In this document: one piece after another, positions 16,625-27,286 of the stretch | Layout of the letters: every line of letters begins with the position of its first letter | How positions within the stretch are numbered: position 1 is the stretch's first letter | Assembly: GCA_017512425.1 (NCBI GenBank) | Contig: JAFWGI010000014.1 | Span: 1-64,000, forward strand | Direction: 5' to 3' | Source of the DNA: Hyphomicrobium sp. | GTDB taxonomy: Bacteria > Pseudomonadota > Alphaproteobacteria > Rhizobiales > Hyphomicrobiaceae | DNA length: 64,000 nt | The notes under the pieces: model-generated | The model's input: only the letters and a program-made list of their open reading frames with translations | Told to the model about the DNA's origin: nothing | Databases searched by the model: none | Made by a program: the position numbers and the translations under genes

Positions 16625-18172
16625 TCAGCCGACTTCGGCGAGCAGCGACAACTGACGCGGCGGGCTTTCGCCGTTCTGATCGGTCAACTCGGTCGGATAA
16701 TCGCCGGTGAAGCAGTGATCGGTGAACTGCGGCGCACGATCGTCGCGGCTTTCAACGCCGATCGACCGATAGATGCCGTTGACAGAAATGAACGCCAAGC
16801 TGTCAGCACCCATGAAGGCGCGCATACCTTCGAGGTCCATGTTTGCCGCAAGCAGATCGCGCTTGCTCGGCGTATCGATGCCGTAGAAATCCGGGTGCGT
16901 GATCGGTGGCGACGAGATCCGCATGTGGACTTCGGTGGCGCCTGCGTCGCGGATCAGCTGCACGATCTTTTTTGACGTCGTGCCGCGAACAACGCTGTCG
17001 TCGATCAGGATGACGCGCTTGCCTTTGATGACGCCAGAATTGGCGGAGTGCTTGAGTTTGACGCCGAGTTGGCGAATGCGCTGCTCTGGCTCGATGAAGG
17101 TTCGGCCGACGTAGTGGTTACGAATAATGCCGAGTTCAAACGGAATGCCGCTCTCGCGGCTAAAGCCGATGGCGGCGGGAACGCCGGAGTCCGGGATCGG
17201 CACTACGACGTCTGCATCGGCTGGCGCCTCGCGCGCCAATTGCAGCCCCATTTCGCGGCGGATGTCGTAAACCGTACGGCCGCCGACAACTGAATCCGGA
17301 CGTGAAAAATAAATGTATTCGAAGATGCACGGGCGCGCGGCGCGCTTTGGGAATGGCCGGTGGCTTTCGAGACCCTCGTCCGTGATCACGACGACTTCGC
17401 CGTTCTCGACCTCGCGGACGAATTCTGCGCCGACGATATCGAGCGCACACGTTTCGGAGGCGAGAACGTAGGAGAGGCCAAGGCGGCCAATAACGAGGGG
17501 ACGGATACCGATCGGATCGCGGGCGCCGATCATCATATCATTCGTCAGGCAGACGAGAGCGTAGGACCCTTCGACTTGCCGGATCGCGTCGATAAGGCGT
17601 TCGACCGTGCGCCGCTTTTTGGACCGCGAGAGCAGATGCAGAATGACTTCTGTGTCGGATGTCGAATGGCAGATTGCGCCGGATGAGATCAATTCGCGGC
17701 GAATGGTCAATGCGTTCGTCAGATTACCATTGTGGGCGACCGCGAACCCGCCCGTGTCGATATCGCAGAACAGCGGCTGGACGTTGCGGATCAACGGATC
17801 GCCCGTCGTCGAGTAGCGGTTATGGCCGATTGCCATCCGGCCCTTGAGCCGCTCAAGGACGTGCGCCTTGGAGAAATTGTCGCCGACGAGGCCCATGCGG
17901 CGCTCGGAGTGAAATTTGCGGCCATCATACGAGACGATGCCGGACGCTTCCTGGCCGCGATGCTGAAGTGCGTGCAGCCCGAGCGCGGTGATCGCGGCGG
18001 CGTCGGGATGATTGAAGATGCCGAACACGCCGCATTCTTCGCGCAACCGGTCGTCGCCGTATCGCGTGAATGTCAGGCCGTCGATCTTGATGTCGGTTGA
18101 CGCTGGTGGACTTTCGACGCGCGCATCTTGAGGTTGGATAGTGCTCGCCAGAGTCTTGCCCGACTGTGTCAT
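16625..18172 (-). CDS. purF: Amidophosphoribosyltransferase
   Basis: PurF catalyses the first committed step of purine synthesis, PRPP plus glutamine to phosphoribosylamine. The N-terminal nucleophile Cys sits in REECGVFG at residue 47 when translation starts at ATG 18172. That start is supported by GGGAG 6 nt upstream; an ATG two codons earlier lacks spacing. The 46 residues before Cys47 form a propeptide that must be removed, rather long for the family. The glutaminase domain is followed by the phosphoribosyltransferase motif VILIDDSVVRGTTS. Length is 515 residues. It sits downstream of cvpA, the classical cvpA-purF pairing. Confidence 0.95.
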   Translation of the reverse strand: MTQSGKTLASTIQPQDARVESPPASTDIKIDGLTFTRYGDDRLREECGVFGIFNHPDAAAITALGLHALQHRGQEASGIVSYDGRKFHSERRMGLVGDNFSKAHVLERLKGRMAIGHNRYSTTGDPLIRNVQPLFCDIDTGGFAVAHNGNLTNALTIRRELISSGAICHSTSDTEVILHLLSRSKKRRTVERLIDAIRQVEGSYALVCLTNDMMIGARDPIGIRPLVIGRLGLSYVLASETCALDIVGAEFVREVENGEVVVITDEGLESHRPFPKRAARPCIFEYIYFSRPDSVVGGRTVYDIRREMGLQLAREAPADADVVVPIPDSGVPAAIGFSRESGIPFELGIIRNHYVGRTFIEPEQRIRQLGVKLKHSANSGVIKGKRVILIDDSVVRGTTSKKIVQLIRDAGATEVHMRISSPPITHPDFYGIDTPSKRDLLAANMDLEGMRAFMGADSLAFISVNGIYRSIGVESRDDRAPQFTDHCFTGDYPTELTDQNGESPPRQLSLLAEVG

Positions 18173-18291
18173 AGCCATCTCCCGCACGTCAGCCGCTGAA
18201 ACGGTTACCCTGCGTCCACTGTCCGGTGGAGCCACTCACGCAATGCAACTTCAGCTCACTACGCGCCGGGTACGTCGCCCATCCCGCCGCG

Positions 18292-18939
18292 TCACACGGC
18301 CGTCATATAGTACCGCTTGGAGCCGAACGCCAGCGTGACCAAACGACCGTCACGATTAAGCAGTTCAAGACCACCCTGCTGGCCGGGCGTCGTCGCCTCT
18401 GGCGCCGGCTCTGTCGTCGGCGGCGTGGTCAACGAAGACGGCACAACCTGCATCAAAACGGAACGGATGCTGGCGCCAGTGCTCTGTATATAGGGCTTCG
18501 ACGCCGCATCACGGACCCACGGAAAGTGCGATTTCTCATCCGGAAAGAACGACTCGTAGAACATGTACGGGATGACGATCAGGATGAACCCGCGCGCCAC
18601 GCCGAACGCGAAGCCGAGAATGCGGTCGATCATACCGACGCGGCTGTCGAGAATGGCGTCAGATATGCGCGCCGTGACCAGATGCACTATAATGAGGACA
18701 ATAAGCGCCACGACCAGCGCGACGACGGCGAGCGCGATCTGCGGCGGCAGGCCGGTTTGCGCGGCAATATCCGTCGAGAAGTCTTTTTTGGTAAAGAAAA
18801 TCCAGGCGCCGACGGCAGCCGCGGCAATCCACGAGATGATCGATAACAGCTCACGCGCCAGGCCGCGGTACATCGCGAGCAGGCCGGAGATGAAGCACAC
18901 GGCGAGCAGCGCCATGTCGAGGTAGGTCAATGGACCCAT
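18292..18939 (-). CDS. cvpA: CvpA family membrane protein
   Basis: The protein has 215 residues from ATG 18939; the longer frame to 18978 has no better start. It contains four hydrophobic segments, including LDMALLAVCFISGLLAMYRG near the N-terminus, ALAVVALVVALIVLIIVHLV and ILGFAFGVARGFILIVIPYM, typical of CvpA. A Pro/Thr-rich cytoplasmic or periplasmic tail follows. CvpA was named for colicin V production and is linked to envelope stress tolerance and purF expression; its molecular role is unsettled. It lies between radA and purF on the minus strand. Confidence 0.9.
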   Translation of the reverse strand: MGPLTYLDMALLAVCFISGLLAMYRGLARELLSIISWIAAAAVGAWIFFTKKDFSTDIAAQTGLPPQIALAVVALVVALIVLIIVHLVTARISDAILDSRVGMIDRILGFAFGVARGFILIVIPYMFYESFFPDEKSHFPWVRDAASKPYIQSTGASIRSVLMQVVPSSLTTPPTTEPAPEATTPGQQGGLELLNRDGRLVTLAFGSKRYYMTAV

Positions 18940-19017
18940 GATGGCGGGCGTCCCTCTGTTGCGCGGCGGCGTCCCCAAACGCTCGGCCGTCGTGTCCCGT
19001 TGGTGTTCTGCTCCCGT

Positions 19018-20394
19018 TCAGTCGCACGCCAAAGCGGTTGCTGCAAGCGACTTGAGGTGGCTGATACGTGACAGTGTGAGCTTTGCGCCCGGTACATCGG
19101 CGTCGCCCGATTCCGGTATGACAGCGCTCGAAAACCCAAGCTTCGAAGCCTCTTTAAGGCGCGCCTGCATCATGGACGCTGCGCGCACGGCACCCGACAA
19201 CGAGACTTCGCCGAAATAGACGGCGTCCCGCGGTAGCGCCACGCCGGAAATCGAAGATAGCAGCGCCGCTGCGGCCGCGAGGTCACCAGCCGGTTCTGTG
19301 ATTTTAAGGCCACCGGCGACATTGAGATACACATCGTGGCTCGAAAATGACACACCGCAGCGGGCGTCGAGAACCGCCAGCAGCATATTCAAGCGGTTGG
19401 TGTCCCAGCCGACGACCGCACGCCGCGGGGTGCCGAGGCCTGACGGCGCGACGAGCGCCTGAATTTCGACCAGCAGCGGACGCGTGCCTTCCAATCCGGC
19501 AAATACGGCGGCGCCCGGGCTGACGGCGCTGCGGTCACCGAGAAACAGCTCCGAAGGATTTGCTACTTCACGCAGGCCGCCGGTCACCATTTCGAAGACG
19601 CCGATTTCGTCGGACGGTCCGAAGCGGTTCTTGACCGCGCGGAGGATGCGATAGGGGTGCCCGCGATCGCCTTCGAAATAGAGCACGGTGTCGACCATAT
19701 GCTCGATGACTTTCGGTCCGGCGATCTGACCGTCCTTCGTCACATGCCCAACGAGAAGCACGGCGGCGCCGGCCATTTTTGCGTATCGGATGAGCGACTG
19801 CGCGGCAGCCCGCACCTGACTGACGGTTCCTGGCGCAGCGTCAAGCGTGTCGGCCCACAACGTCTGAATGGAGTCGATGACGACGAGATCGGGCGCTTTG
19901 CCGTCGGCAAGGGTCGCGAGAATGTTCGAAAGATTGGTCTCGGATGCGAGCCCAACAGGTGCTTCGGCAAGGCCGAGGCGCTCTGCGCGCAGCCGCACTT
20001 GCGCGATGGCTTCTTCGCCCGAGAAATAAACCGCGCGTCGACCCGACTTTGCGAGGAACGCCGTCAACTGCAGCAGCAGCGTCGATTTCCCGATGCCCGG
20101 TTCGCCGCCGATCAGAATGGCGGAACCCGGAACGATGCCGCCGCCCGTCACGCGATCAAGCTCTGCGTTCCCGGTCGAAAAACGCGGCGCTTCCGCCGTC
20201 GAGCCTTTCAGCGTCTCAAGCTTGACGATGCGGCCTTTGGTTTTCTGCGTGACGCCGGACCCAGGCGGCGGACCGGCATCCGTTTCTTCAACGAGTGTGT
20301 TCCACTCTTCGCATGATGCGCACCGTCCCGCCCAGCGCGACGCCGTCGCCCCACACGCCTGACACACGAAGATGGATTTGGATGCTTTGGCCAT
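19018..20394 (-). CDS. radA: DNA repair protein RadA
   Basis: This 458-residue RecA-like protein promotes branch migration in recombination. The N-terminal C4 zinc finger uses C11, C14, C25 and C28. Walker A is GGEPGIGKST at residues 96-105. The RadA-specific KNRFG motif occurs in RAVKNRFGPSDEIG. The C-terminal Lon-like domain (GLGTPRRAVVGWDTNRL onward) is complete. It begins 2 bp after the alr stop codon, so alr and radA are almost certainly in one transcript. Confidence 0.95.
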   Translation of the reverse strand: MAKASKSIFVCQACGATASRWAGRCASCEEWNTLVEETDAGPPPGSGVTQKTKGRIVKLETLKGSTAEAPRFSTGNAELDRVTGGGIVPGSAILIGGEPGIGKSTLLLQLTAFLAKSGRRAVYFSGEEAIAQVRLRAERLGLAEAPVGLASETNLSNILATLADGKAPDLVVIDSIQTLWADTLDAAPGTVSQVRAAAQSLIRYAKMAGAAVLLVGHVTKDGQIAGPKVIEHMVDTVLYFEGDRGHPYRILRAVKNRFGPSDEIGVFEMVTGGLREVANPSELFLGDRSAVSPGAAVFAGLEGTRPLLVEIQALVAPSGLGTPRRAVVGWDTNRLNMLLAVLDARCGVSFSSHDVYLNVAGGLKITEPAGDLAAAAALLSSISGVALPRDAVYFGEVSLSGAVRAASMMQARLKEASKLGFSSAVIPESGDADVPGAKLTLSRISHLKSLAATALACD

Positions 20395-20396
20395 CG

Positions 20397-21574
20397 CTAG
20401 CGAGCGTCCTCTATGTAGACGCGTTCAAACCGTTGGCCGAGGCGGGTGAGGATTTCGTAGCCGATGGTGCCGGCTGAATAGCCCGCGTCCTCGATCGACA
20501 GCCCATCGCCGATCAGCTTCGCGAATTCGCCCGCGCGCGCGATGCCCGGCGGCACATCGGTAACGTCGACCGTAATCAAATCCATCGATACGCGGCCGAC
20601 GATGGGCGAGATGGTATCGCCAATCATGACGTATCCGCCGGGCCGACCATCGGGCGCACTCGCGGAGCGCGGCACGCCATCGGCATATCCCGCCGCTACT
20701 GTCGCGATGCGTGACGGCCGCGTCGCACGCCACGTTGCCGAGTAACCGACCGTCTCGCCGCGCGGCACGTCGTTGATCGCGAGAATGCGCGCCATCACGG
20801 TGACGGCGGGACGGACCGGCGCCGGGTTCGACTGAGATGCTTGCCCGCCGTAAAGCGCGTATCCAGGCCGAACAAGATCGAAGTGATAGGCCGAGCCGAG
20901 CATCAATCCGTCGGACGCTGCAAGCGAGCGCGGTACGCTTGGGAAAAGCGCGGTCAGTGTTTCGAATGCGAGAAGCTGCTCGCGGTTCTTTGCGTCGGCC
21001 GGATTGTCGGCTGATGCGAGGTGGCTCATGACGAGCCGCAGCGTGAGGCCCGCGCGCAGATCCGCTTCGCTCGCGATGCGCCGCACATCGCGCGCAGGAA
21101 GCCCGAGCCGGTTGAGGCCGGTATCGATATGCAGCGCCGCCGGCAGTTTGACGCCGCGTGCTCTTGCCTGCGCCGACCAGCGCGCAACATCGTCGAGCGT
21201 CGAGAGCACCGGGGTCACGCCGAGCCGCGCGAACGTTTCGCCGCTGTCGCCGGCAAGACCGTCGAGCGCGAACAGATCAGCCTTCGGCAGCAGTGCGCGG
21301 GCACTCTCTGCTTCGCCGGGCGTCGCGATGAAGAAGGCCGTGCATCCGGCGTCTGCCAGTGCCGGGATCACGCGCGCCGCGCCGAGCCCATAGGCGTCCG
21401 CCTTGACGACGGCGCCGCAGCGCGCAGGCCCGACGCGATCGGCGAGGGCACGCCAGTTCGATGCAATTGCTGCGAGATTGACCCTGACAAGTCCGGTCGC
21501 ACCGGCAAGCAACAGCCCCGCGTCCGCGGTGTCGTGGACATCGCTCGTCATGCGCGGTGCTGTCGGTATGGCGG

Positions 21575-21578
<4 letters not shown>
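20397..21578 (-). CDS. alr: Alanine racemase
   Basis: This PLP enzyme interconverts L- and D-alanine for peptidoglycan. The PLP-binding lysine is K59 in VVKADAYGLG, and the catalytic Tyr of the second half lies in ETVGYSATWRA. The C-terminal beta domain contains the conserved RVSMDLITVDVTD segment. Length is 393 residues from GTG 21578, which overlaps the dnaB stop as GTGA and suggests translational coupling. An in-frame ATG at 21551 is the alternative start. Pairing with dnaB is common in Hyphomicrobiales. Confidence 0.94.
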
Positions 21579-23086
<1,508 letters not shown>

Positions 23087-23264
23087 GCGCGGACCCTAGA
23101 CGATTCAAATTGCAAGCCGACCCCCGAAGTGGGTCTACCCCCGTTCCATCCCCGCTATCAACACGCGGCGATCAGGTCCGCCGAAATCCCTTGGCGGTGG
23201 CGAATCGGTTGTGGCGCCGCCGACCGCCTAAATTCAGCAAGCGCCATATACATCTCGACGTCTG

Positions 23265-25055
23265 CTAAGCCTCCGCATCGTCAGAACCGGACGTTGATTT
23301 CGCGGCCCCCGGTTCATTGAGAACCATCAGCAACGGCGTCAGTCCCTCGGTATCGACGAGTTTGAAAATCTCGATGTCGTTGCGCGCCTTTTCGCTCCAC
23401 CCGGCAATCTGCAGAGCGCGCTCGGCTTTTGAGAAGAGGCCGTGATTTCTGACCGCGCGCTTGTCGGCATATTGTTTTGCCTCCTCCGCGCTGAAGCCTT
23501 GTTCCTCAGCCCACTTCTTGCGGATGGCGGTCAGATCGGTGTCGCTTCCAACAGACTCCTCCGCTTTCAGCTTTTTCAATTCGTTTTCCTGGAATAGCCA
23601 CCTTTTGCCGCCCTTCGGCCAGCGCACAAGTTCGAGATCGCTCAAAACACCGGCCAGTTGATTGACCGCCATCGCCTTGGCGGACTCGTCTTTGTCATTG
23701 GGGTCGCAACTGTAGAGGTTCGGAATGACGAGATACGACGCCTTGTTGTGATGGACGAAATGCCGGCGTACCCATTCGAAGTCGGCGCCGGGTGCGCGGT
23801 TGATCGCGGTATCGATCGCATCGCGGATTTGGCGCGCCAGCGCCCCCGACGGCCGGACGGACGGCGGTTCGCGCGCGGGGTTGACGATCGCAAGCGCGAG
23901 CAGGCCTAAATCGATGCCGATGGTTGCCAGCAGCGCGATGACGTCACGGCCGGTAATCGGTTCGCCGCTATCGGTGTGCCCGCTCGCAGCCCCGCTGCCG
24001 CCCGCAAACAGGTACCGGAACGCGCTCGATGTGTAAGCGCCGATATTGCTCCAGAGGTTCTTGACGGCGTTCGCGACACCGGCGGGGCCTTCGTTGAAGA
24101 CGGCCTCGCGCAATTTCAATTCGGCTGGCTGCTCAGCCTGTACGGCCGCTTCGTTCAACCGCTCCGCCAGCGTCGGATCGAAACACGATGATCCCGTTTT
24201 GCCGGGCGGCGTCGAAACCGATGCCGCTAATGCCCGCATCTCCGCCGCTGTCGATTGCCCGAGCTGGTTGCTGCGCGCGGCGATGTTGCGTGCGCGTCCG
24301 CGGATCTCCGACGCCTTGGCTTCGAAATTCCGCTGGCGCTCTTCGACCGTTGCGCCGCCGAGGACTGCGGCGGCCTGACGAAGCGCTTCGACGTCGGCCT
24401 GCACGGGCTCGAGCCAGGATTTGGTCATGCCTTCGCGGAGATTGCTGACGCTGTCGCGAACACTGCGGCGGGCGTTGTACAACGGTCCGCGGCCAGCGCC
24501 GGACGGCGTGCCGCAACTGCCACCGCTCGTCTCTTCGCGCGCCATCTGGCTTTCCGACCAGTTGACGACATTGTCGAGCTGCCCTTTGACGGCATCGAGG
24601 CGCGCCGCAACGACTGCACTTGCGTCACGCGCATCTTCCTGCAATCCCGATAGCCCCGTGCGCGTCGCTTCTTCGCCGGAGATCAAACTCCACCAGAAGC
24701 CGTAGCCGAAGCCGATCGACCAGATCGCGAGGAATATATAGAGGGGAAACGTCACGAGACGTTCGCGCAGGCGCCGCTTGGCGCCGAACGTCTCGCGCAG
24801 CGTCAGCCACATCAGAAACGTCAATGCGACGACGACGGCAATCACGAGCACGTCGTTCGATACCGATAGGCCGCCACCGGCTGCTTCGACATTCGCGGTC
24901 GATGATACCCCGACGATAAAGTCGCGCATCCCATGCCACGTCGCGTAACCCGATATGATGAGCAGCATGAACGACGCAATGCCGATCAACGTATTCCGGC
25001 CGAGGATGTAATCGATCGTCCTGCCGATCAGGCTCGGTTGTGCAACCTCGGACAT
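23265..25055 (-). CDS. Uncharacterised four-helix membrane protein with coiled-coil midsection
   Basis: I do not recognise this 596-residue protein. ATG 25055 is chosen because GGGAGGG lies just upstream; the frame extends open to 25148. Hydrophobic segments lie near residues 23-40, 69-86 and 103-125. A long Ala/Glu/Arg-rich helical region follows (about 129-369) with two cysteines, C181 and C291, that could pair outside the cytoplasm. A fourth segment, near 372-392 (VIALLATIGIDLGLLALAIV), leads into a soluble, charged C-terminal domain of about 200 residues. This suggests a membrane scaffold or sensor with a large loop, but function is unknown. Neighbours are dnaB and rplI, separated by a terminator on the rplI side. 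Confidence 0.75.
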   Translation of the reverse strand: MSEVAQPSLIGRTIDYILGRNTLIGIASFMLLIISGYATWHGMRDFIVGVSSTANVEAAGGGLSVSNDVLVIAVVVALTFLMWLTLRETFGAKRRLRERLVTFPLYIFLAIWSIGFGYGFWWSLISGEEATRTGLSGLQEDARDASAVVAARLDAVKGQLDNVVNWSESQMAREETSGGSCGTPSGAGRGPLYNARRSVRDSVSNLREGMTKSWLEPVQADVEALRQAAAVLGGATVEERQRNFEAKASEIRGRARNIAARSNQLGQSTAAEMRALAASVSTPPGKTGSSCFDPTLAERLNEAAVQAEQPAELKLREAVFNEGPAGVANAVKNLWSNIGAYTSSAFRYLFAGGSGAASGHTDSGEPITGRDVIALLATIGIDLGLLALAIVNPAREPPSVRPSGALARQIRDAIDTAINRAPGADFEWVRRHFVHHNKASYLVIPNLYSCDPNDKDESAKAMAVNQLAGVLSDLELVRWPKGGKRWLFQENELKKLKAEESVGSDTDLTAIRKKWAEEQGFSAEEAKQYADKRAVRNHGLFSKAERALQIAGWSEKARNDIEIFKLVDTEGLTPLLMVLNEPGAAKSTSGSDDAEA

Positions 25056-25154
25056 TCGACCCTCCCAACGCGACACGCTGCTCAAGATCAGTAGCGCACT
25101 TGACGTCGAAACCGCGTGACAGACGAGCCACACTCTCGGCACAGTCAAACAAAA

Positions 25155-25179
25155 AACCCTGGGCGCGAGGCCCAGGGTT
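25155..25179 (-). terminator. Rho-independent terminator after rplI
   Basis: AACCCTGGGC and GCCCAGGGTT form a perfect 10-bp stem with a 5-nt loop. On the minus strand it is followed by a run of T (25156 down to 25150). It lies about 50 nt past the rplI stop and ends the ribosomal-protein operon before the membrane-protein gene. Confidence 0.85.
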
Positions 25180-25227
25180 CTATAGTTTGATCGTCCGACG
25201 TGCTGCCGAGTTTAGGCCGGGCCTATA

Positions 25228-25785
25228 CTAAGCAGGACCCGAGCCTTCCTCGAACATTTCGCCGCTGAAGGTTTCGATTTCAGGCGCCTCATCCTTGACG
25301 ACCGAGACGTTCTCGCCCTTCGCCTGCTTGTCGGCTTCGTCCTGCGAGCGGGCAATGTTCAGCGTGATGTCGGCGACAACTTCCGGGTGGAGCTGAACCT
25401 TGGCCGGCGTCACGCCGAGCGCCTTGATCGGCTTGTCGAGCAGAACCTGATTGCGGTCGACGGTGAAACCACCCGCCGTCACGAGGTCAGAGATATCACG
25501 CGTCGAAACCGATCCATAGAGCTGGCCCGTATCGCCGGCGGCACGGATCAGGACGAACGACTGACCATTGAGCTTCGCTGCAACGGCCTCGGCGTCCTTC
25601 TTGTGCGACAGGTTTTCAGCTTCGAGTTGGGCGCGACGGCCTTCGAAAACCTTCTTATTCTCTTCGGTTGCACGCAAGGCCTTCTTCTGCGGCAGCAGGA
25701 AGTTGCGGGCATAGCCGTTCTTGACGTTGACGATGTCACCCATCTGGCCGAGGCGGCCGATGCGCTGTAGCAGAATGACTTGCAT
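25228..25785 (-). CDS. rplI: 50S ribosomal protein L9
   Basis: L9 binds 23S rRNA at the base of the L1 stalk. The N-terminal signature is [20 protein letters not shown] followed by [17 protein letters not shown]. The protein is 185 residues, longer than the roughly 150 of E. coli L9; the excess is an acidic C-terminal tail ([15 protein letters not shown]), as is usual in Hyphomicrobiales. AGGAG precedes ATG 25785. It is the last gene of the rpsF operon and is followed by a strong terminator. Confidence 0.97.
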   Translation of the reverse strand: MQVILLQRIGRLGQMGDIVNVKNGYARNFLLPQKKALRATEENKKVFEGRRAQLEAENLSHKKDAEAVAAKLNGQSFVLIRAAGDTGQLYGSVSTRDISDLVTAGGFTVDRNQVLLDKPIKALGVTPAKVQLHPEVVADITLNIARSQDEADKQAKGENVSVVKDEAPEIETFSGEMFEEGSGPA

Positions 25786-25868
25786 GTTCGTGTTCTCCTA
25801 AGTGTGTTCGTTTGTGTTTGGTTTGATCGTTGAAATTGGTGGTGTCTCAAAAGTTGTGAATGCGCGTG

Positions 25869-26837
25869 TCAGTCCGGCGCGGCAGGCGGTGGAGCACCTC
25901 TCGCGCGATAGGAAAAAATGGTTTCGCCAAGGCCAACGACCGCGAGCAGCAGGACGATGGCAGGCGTGTAAAGCACGAGGCCCGTGTAGAGCGCCGCGAG
26001 CACGAAATTTCGCCACGGCGATCCGCGTGTCATGAAATGCGCAACCGCAAGCCCGACGATCGCGAAGGCTATGGTCAGCGCGCCGGCGAACCCGCCCGCG
26101 ATCAGCCCAGGCAAACCGCCCATGAAGGCCGCGACCATCGCAAGCGCCAGGAAGACCGCGGCACTCGAGGGCAGCGCAATTGTGCTGAGATCAGGCCACG
26201 GCCGGACAAGCCGCTCGGACGCCAGCGTAATGCGGCCCGCGAGCCAGAGATTGAGCACCGTCGTGACCATCGACAGCGCCGCGAGCGTTGTCGGCAACAG
26301 GCCGAGCGCGCGCTTTGAGATCTCATCAATCTGAGCGTCGGTCAGAGGTGCGGCGCCTGGAATTTGCGGCATCTCCGTCTTGACGAAACTCTCGACAAGC
26401 GTGCGCATCGCCTTGCCCAGCGCCTCGACATCGCCCCCCATGATCAGAATCGCGAGCGTCGCGAATATTCCACCGAACAGCGCCGCTGCCAGCACGATGC
26501 GGCCGATCGGATACCATTCGAGCGGGGCGCCATCTTCGTCATTGAGCGGGCGGCCGAGCAATGTTAGCCGCGTTGCGATTACGGCGGGCGCACCGGCGCT
26601 GACCGCGAACACCAGCGCCGCAAGCGGGTTCGTTAGAAAAAGAATTGTGACGGTCGCGGAAAACGCGGCGATGGCTGCGCCGCGCGGGCCAATTCCGAGA
26701 CCCGCGAGATAAAGAGACAGAGGCGTCAAGAAAAACAGAACGAACCGCAAGATCATCGGGCCCGTCGTCGCCGACGCGAATACGACGGCCGAGATAAGGC
26801 CGGCAGCAATGGCCAGGGTGAGTTGGTTCGTCGTCAT
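25869..26837 (-). CDS. DUF2232 integral membrane protein
   Basis: The 322-residue product has about eight hydrophobic segments (LAIAAGLISAVVFASA, FVLFFLTPLSLYLAGLG, IVLAAALFGGIFATLAILIM, and a dense C-terminal set). ATG 26837 is preferred over the TTG at 26897. The family (DUF2232, YybS-like) is regularly found between rpsR and rplI in Hyphomicrobiales, as here. Function is unknown; some relatives resemble the membrane parts of ECF-type transporters, but no partner genes are present. It shares the ribosomal-protein transcript, although a large palindromic repeat separates it from rpsR. Confidence 0.8.
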   Translation of the reverse strand: MTTNQLTLAIAAGLISAVVFASATTGPMILRFVLFFLTPLSLYLAGLGIGPRGAAIAAFSATVTILFLTNPLAALVFAVSAGAPAVIATRLTLLGRPLNDEDGAPLEWYPIGRIVLAAALFGGIFATLAILIMGGDVEALGKAMRTLVESFVKTEMPQIPGAAPLTDAQIDEISKRALGLLPTTLAALSMVTTVLNLWLAGRITLASERLVRPWPDLSTIALPSSAAVFLALAMVAAFMGGLPGLIAGGFAGALTIAFAIVGLAVAHFMTRGSPWRNFVLAALYTGLVLYTPAIVLLLAVVGLGETIFSYRARGAPPPAAPD

Positions 26838-26904
26838 CGTCGTCTGCTGTCCCGCGCTGAAAGCGGTTAGAGCGAAGCCGGCAAGCCACTTGCTCAACTG
26901 TTGG

Positions 26905-27027
26905 AATTATCCCCTTTCCCCGCACTTTGCGGGGAGAGGGCTAGGGTGAGGGGCTGCAACAAGCACCGAACGAGCGGTTGCCCCTCACCCCAACCCTCTC
27001 CCCATAAGAATGGGGAGAGGGGGAATT
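26905..27027. repeat. REP-like long imperfect palindrome
   Basis: The left arm (26905-26954) and right arm (26979-27027) pair as a long imperfect inverted repeat around a roughly 24-nt loop. The core is GGGGAGAGGG at 26931-26940, pairing with CCCTCTCCCC at 26994-27003, plus GGGTGAGGGG pairing with CCCCTCACCC. Smaller hairpins sit within each arm. This CCCTCACCC/CCCTCTCCCC composition is typical of REP/BIME-like elements dispersed in proteobacterial genomes. It lies between rpsR and the DUF2232 gene. Confidence 0.8.
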
Positions 27028-27028
27028 C

Positions 27029-27283
27029 TTACTTGATCACATACGGCAGCAGGCCGAGGAAACGTGCACGCTTGATGGCGCGCGCGAGTTCACGCTGCTT
27101 CTTCGCCGAAACCGCGGTGATGCGGCTTGGGACGATCTTGCCGCGCTCGGAGATGTAACGGCCGAGCGTACGAACGTCTTTGTAATCAATTTTCGGCGCA
27201 GCATCGCCCGAGAACGGGCAAGTCTTGCGGCGGCGATGGAACGGACGGCGCTGGGCGCCACCGGGTGTTGCGATCTCAGCCAT
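27029..27283 (-). CDS. rpsR: 30S ribosomal protein S18
   Basis: This 84-residue protein has the S18 core [20 protein letters not shown] followed by [20 protein letters not shown]. It binds the 30S platform as a heterodimer with S6, encoded just upstream. GGAGG precedes ATG 27283. The gap to rpsF is only 3 bp, giving a coupled rpsF-rpsR pair. The stop codon abuts the palindromic repeat. Confidence 0.97.
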   Translation of the reverse strand: MAEIATPGGAQRRPFHRRRKTCPFSGDAAPKIDYKDVRTLGRYISERGKIVPSRITAVSAKKQRELARAIKRARFLGLLPYVIK

Positions 27284-27286
27284 ATG

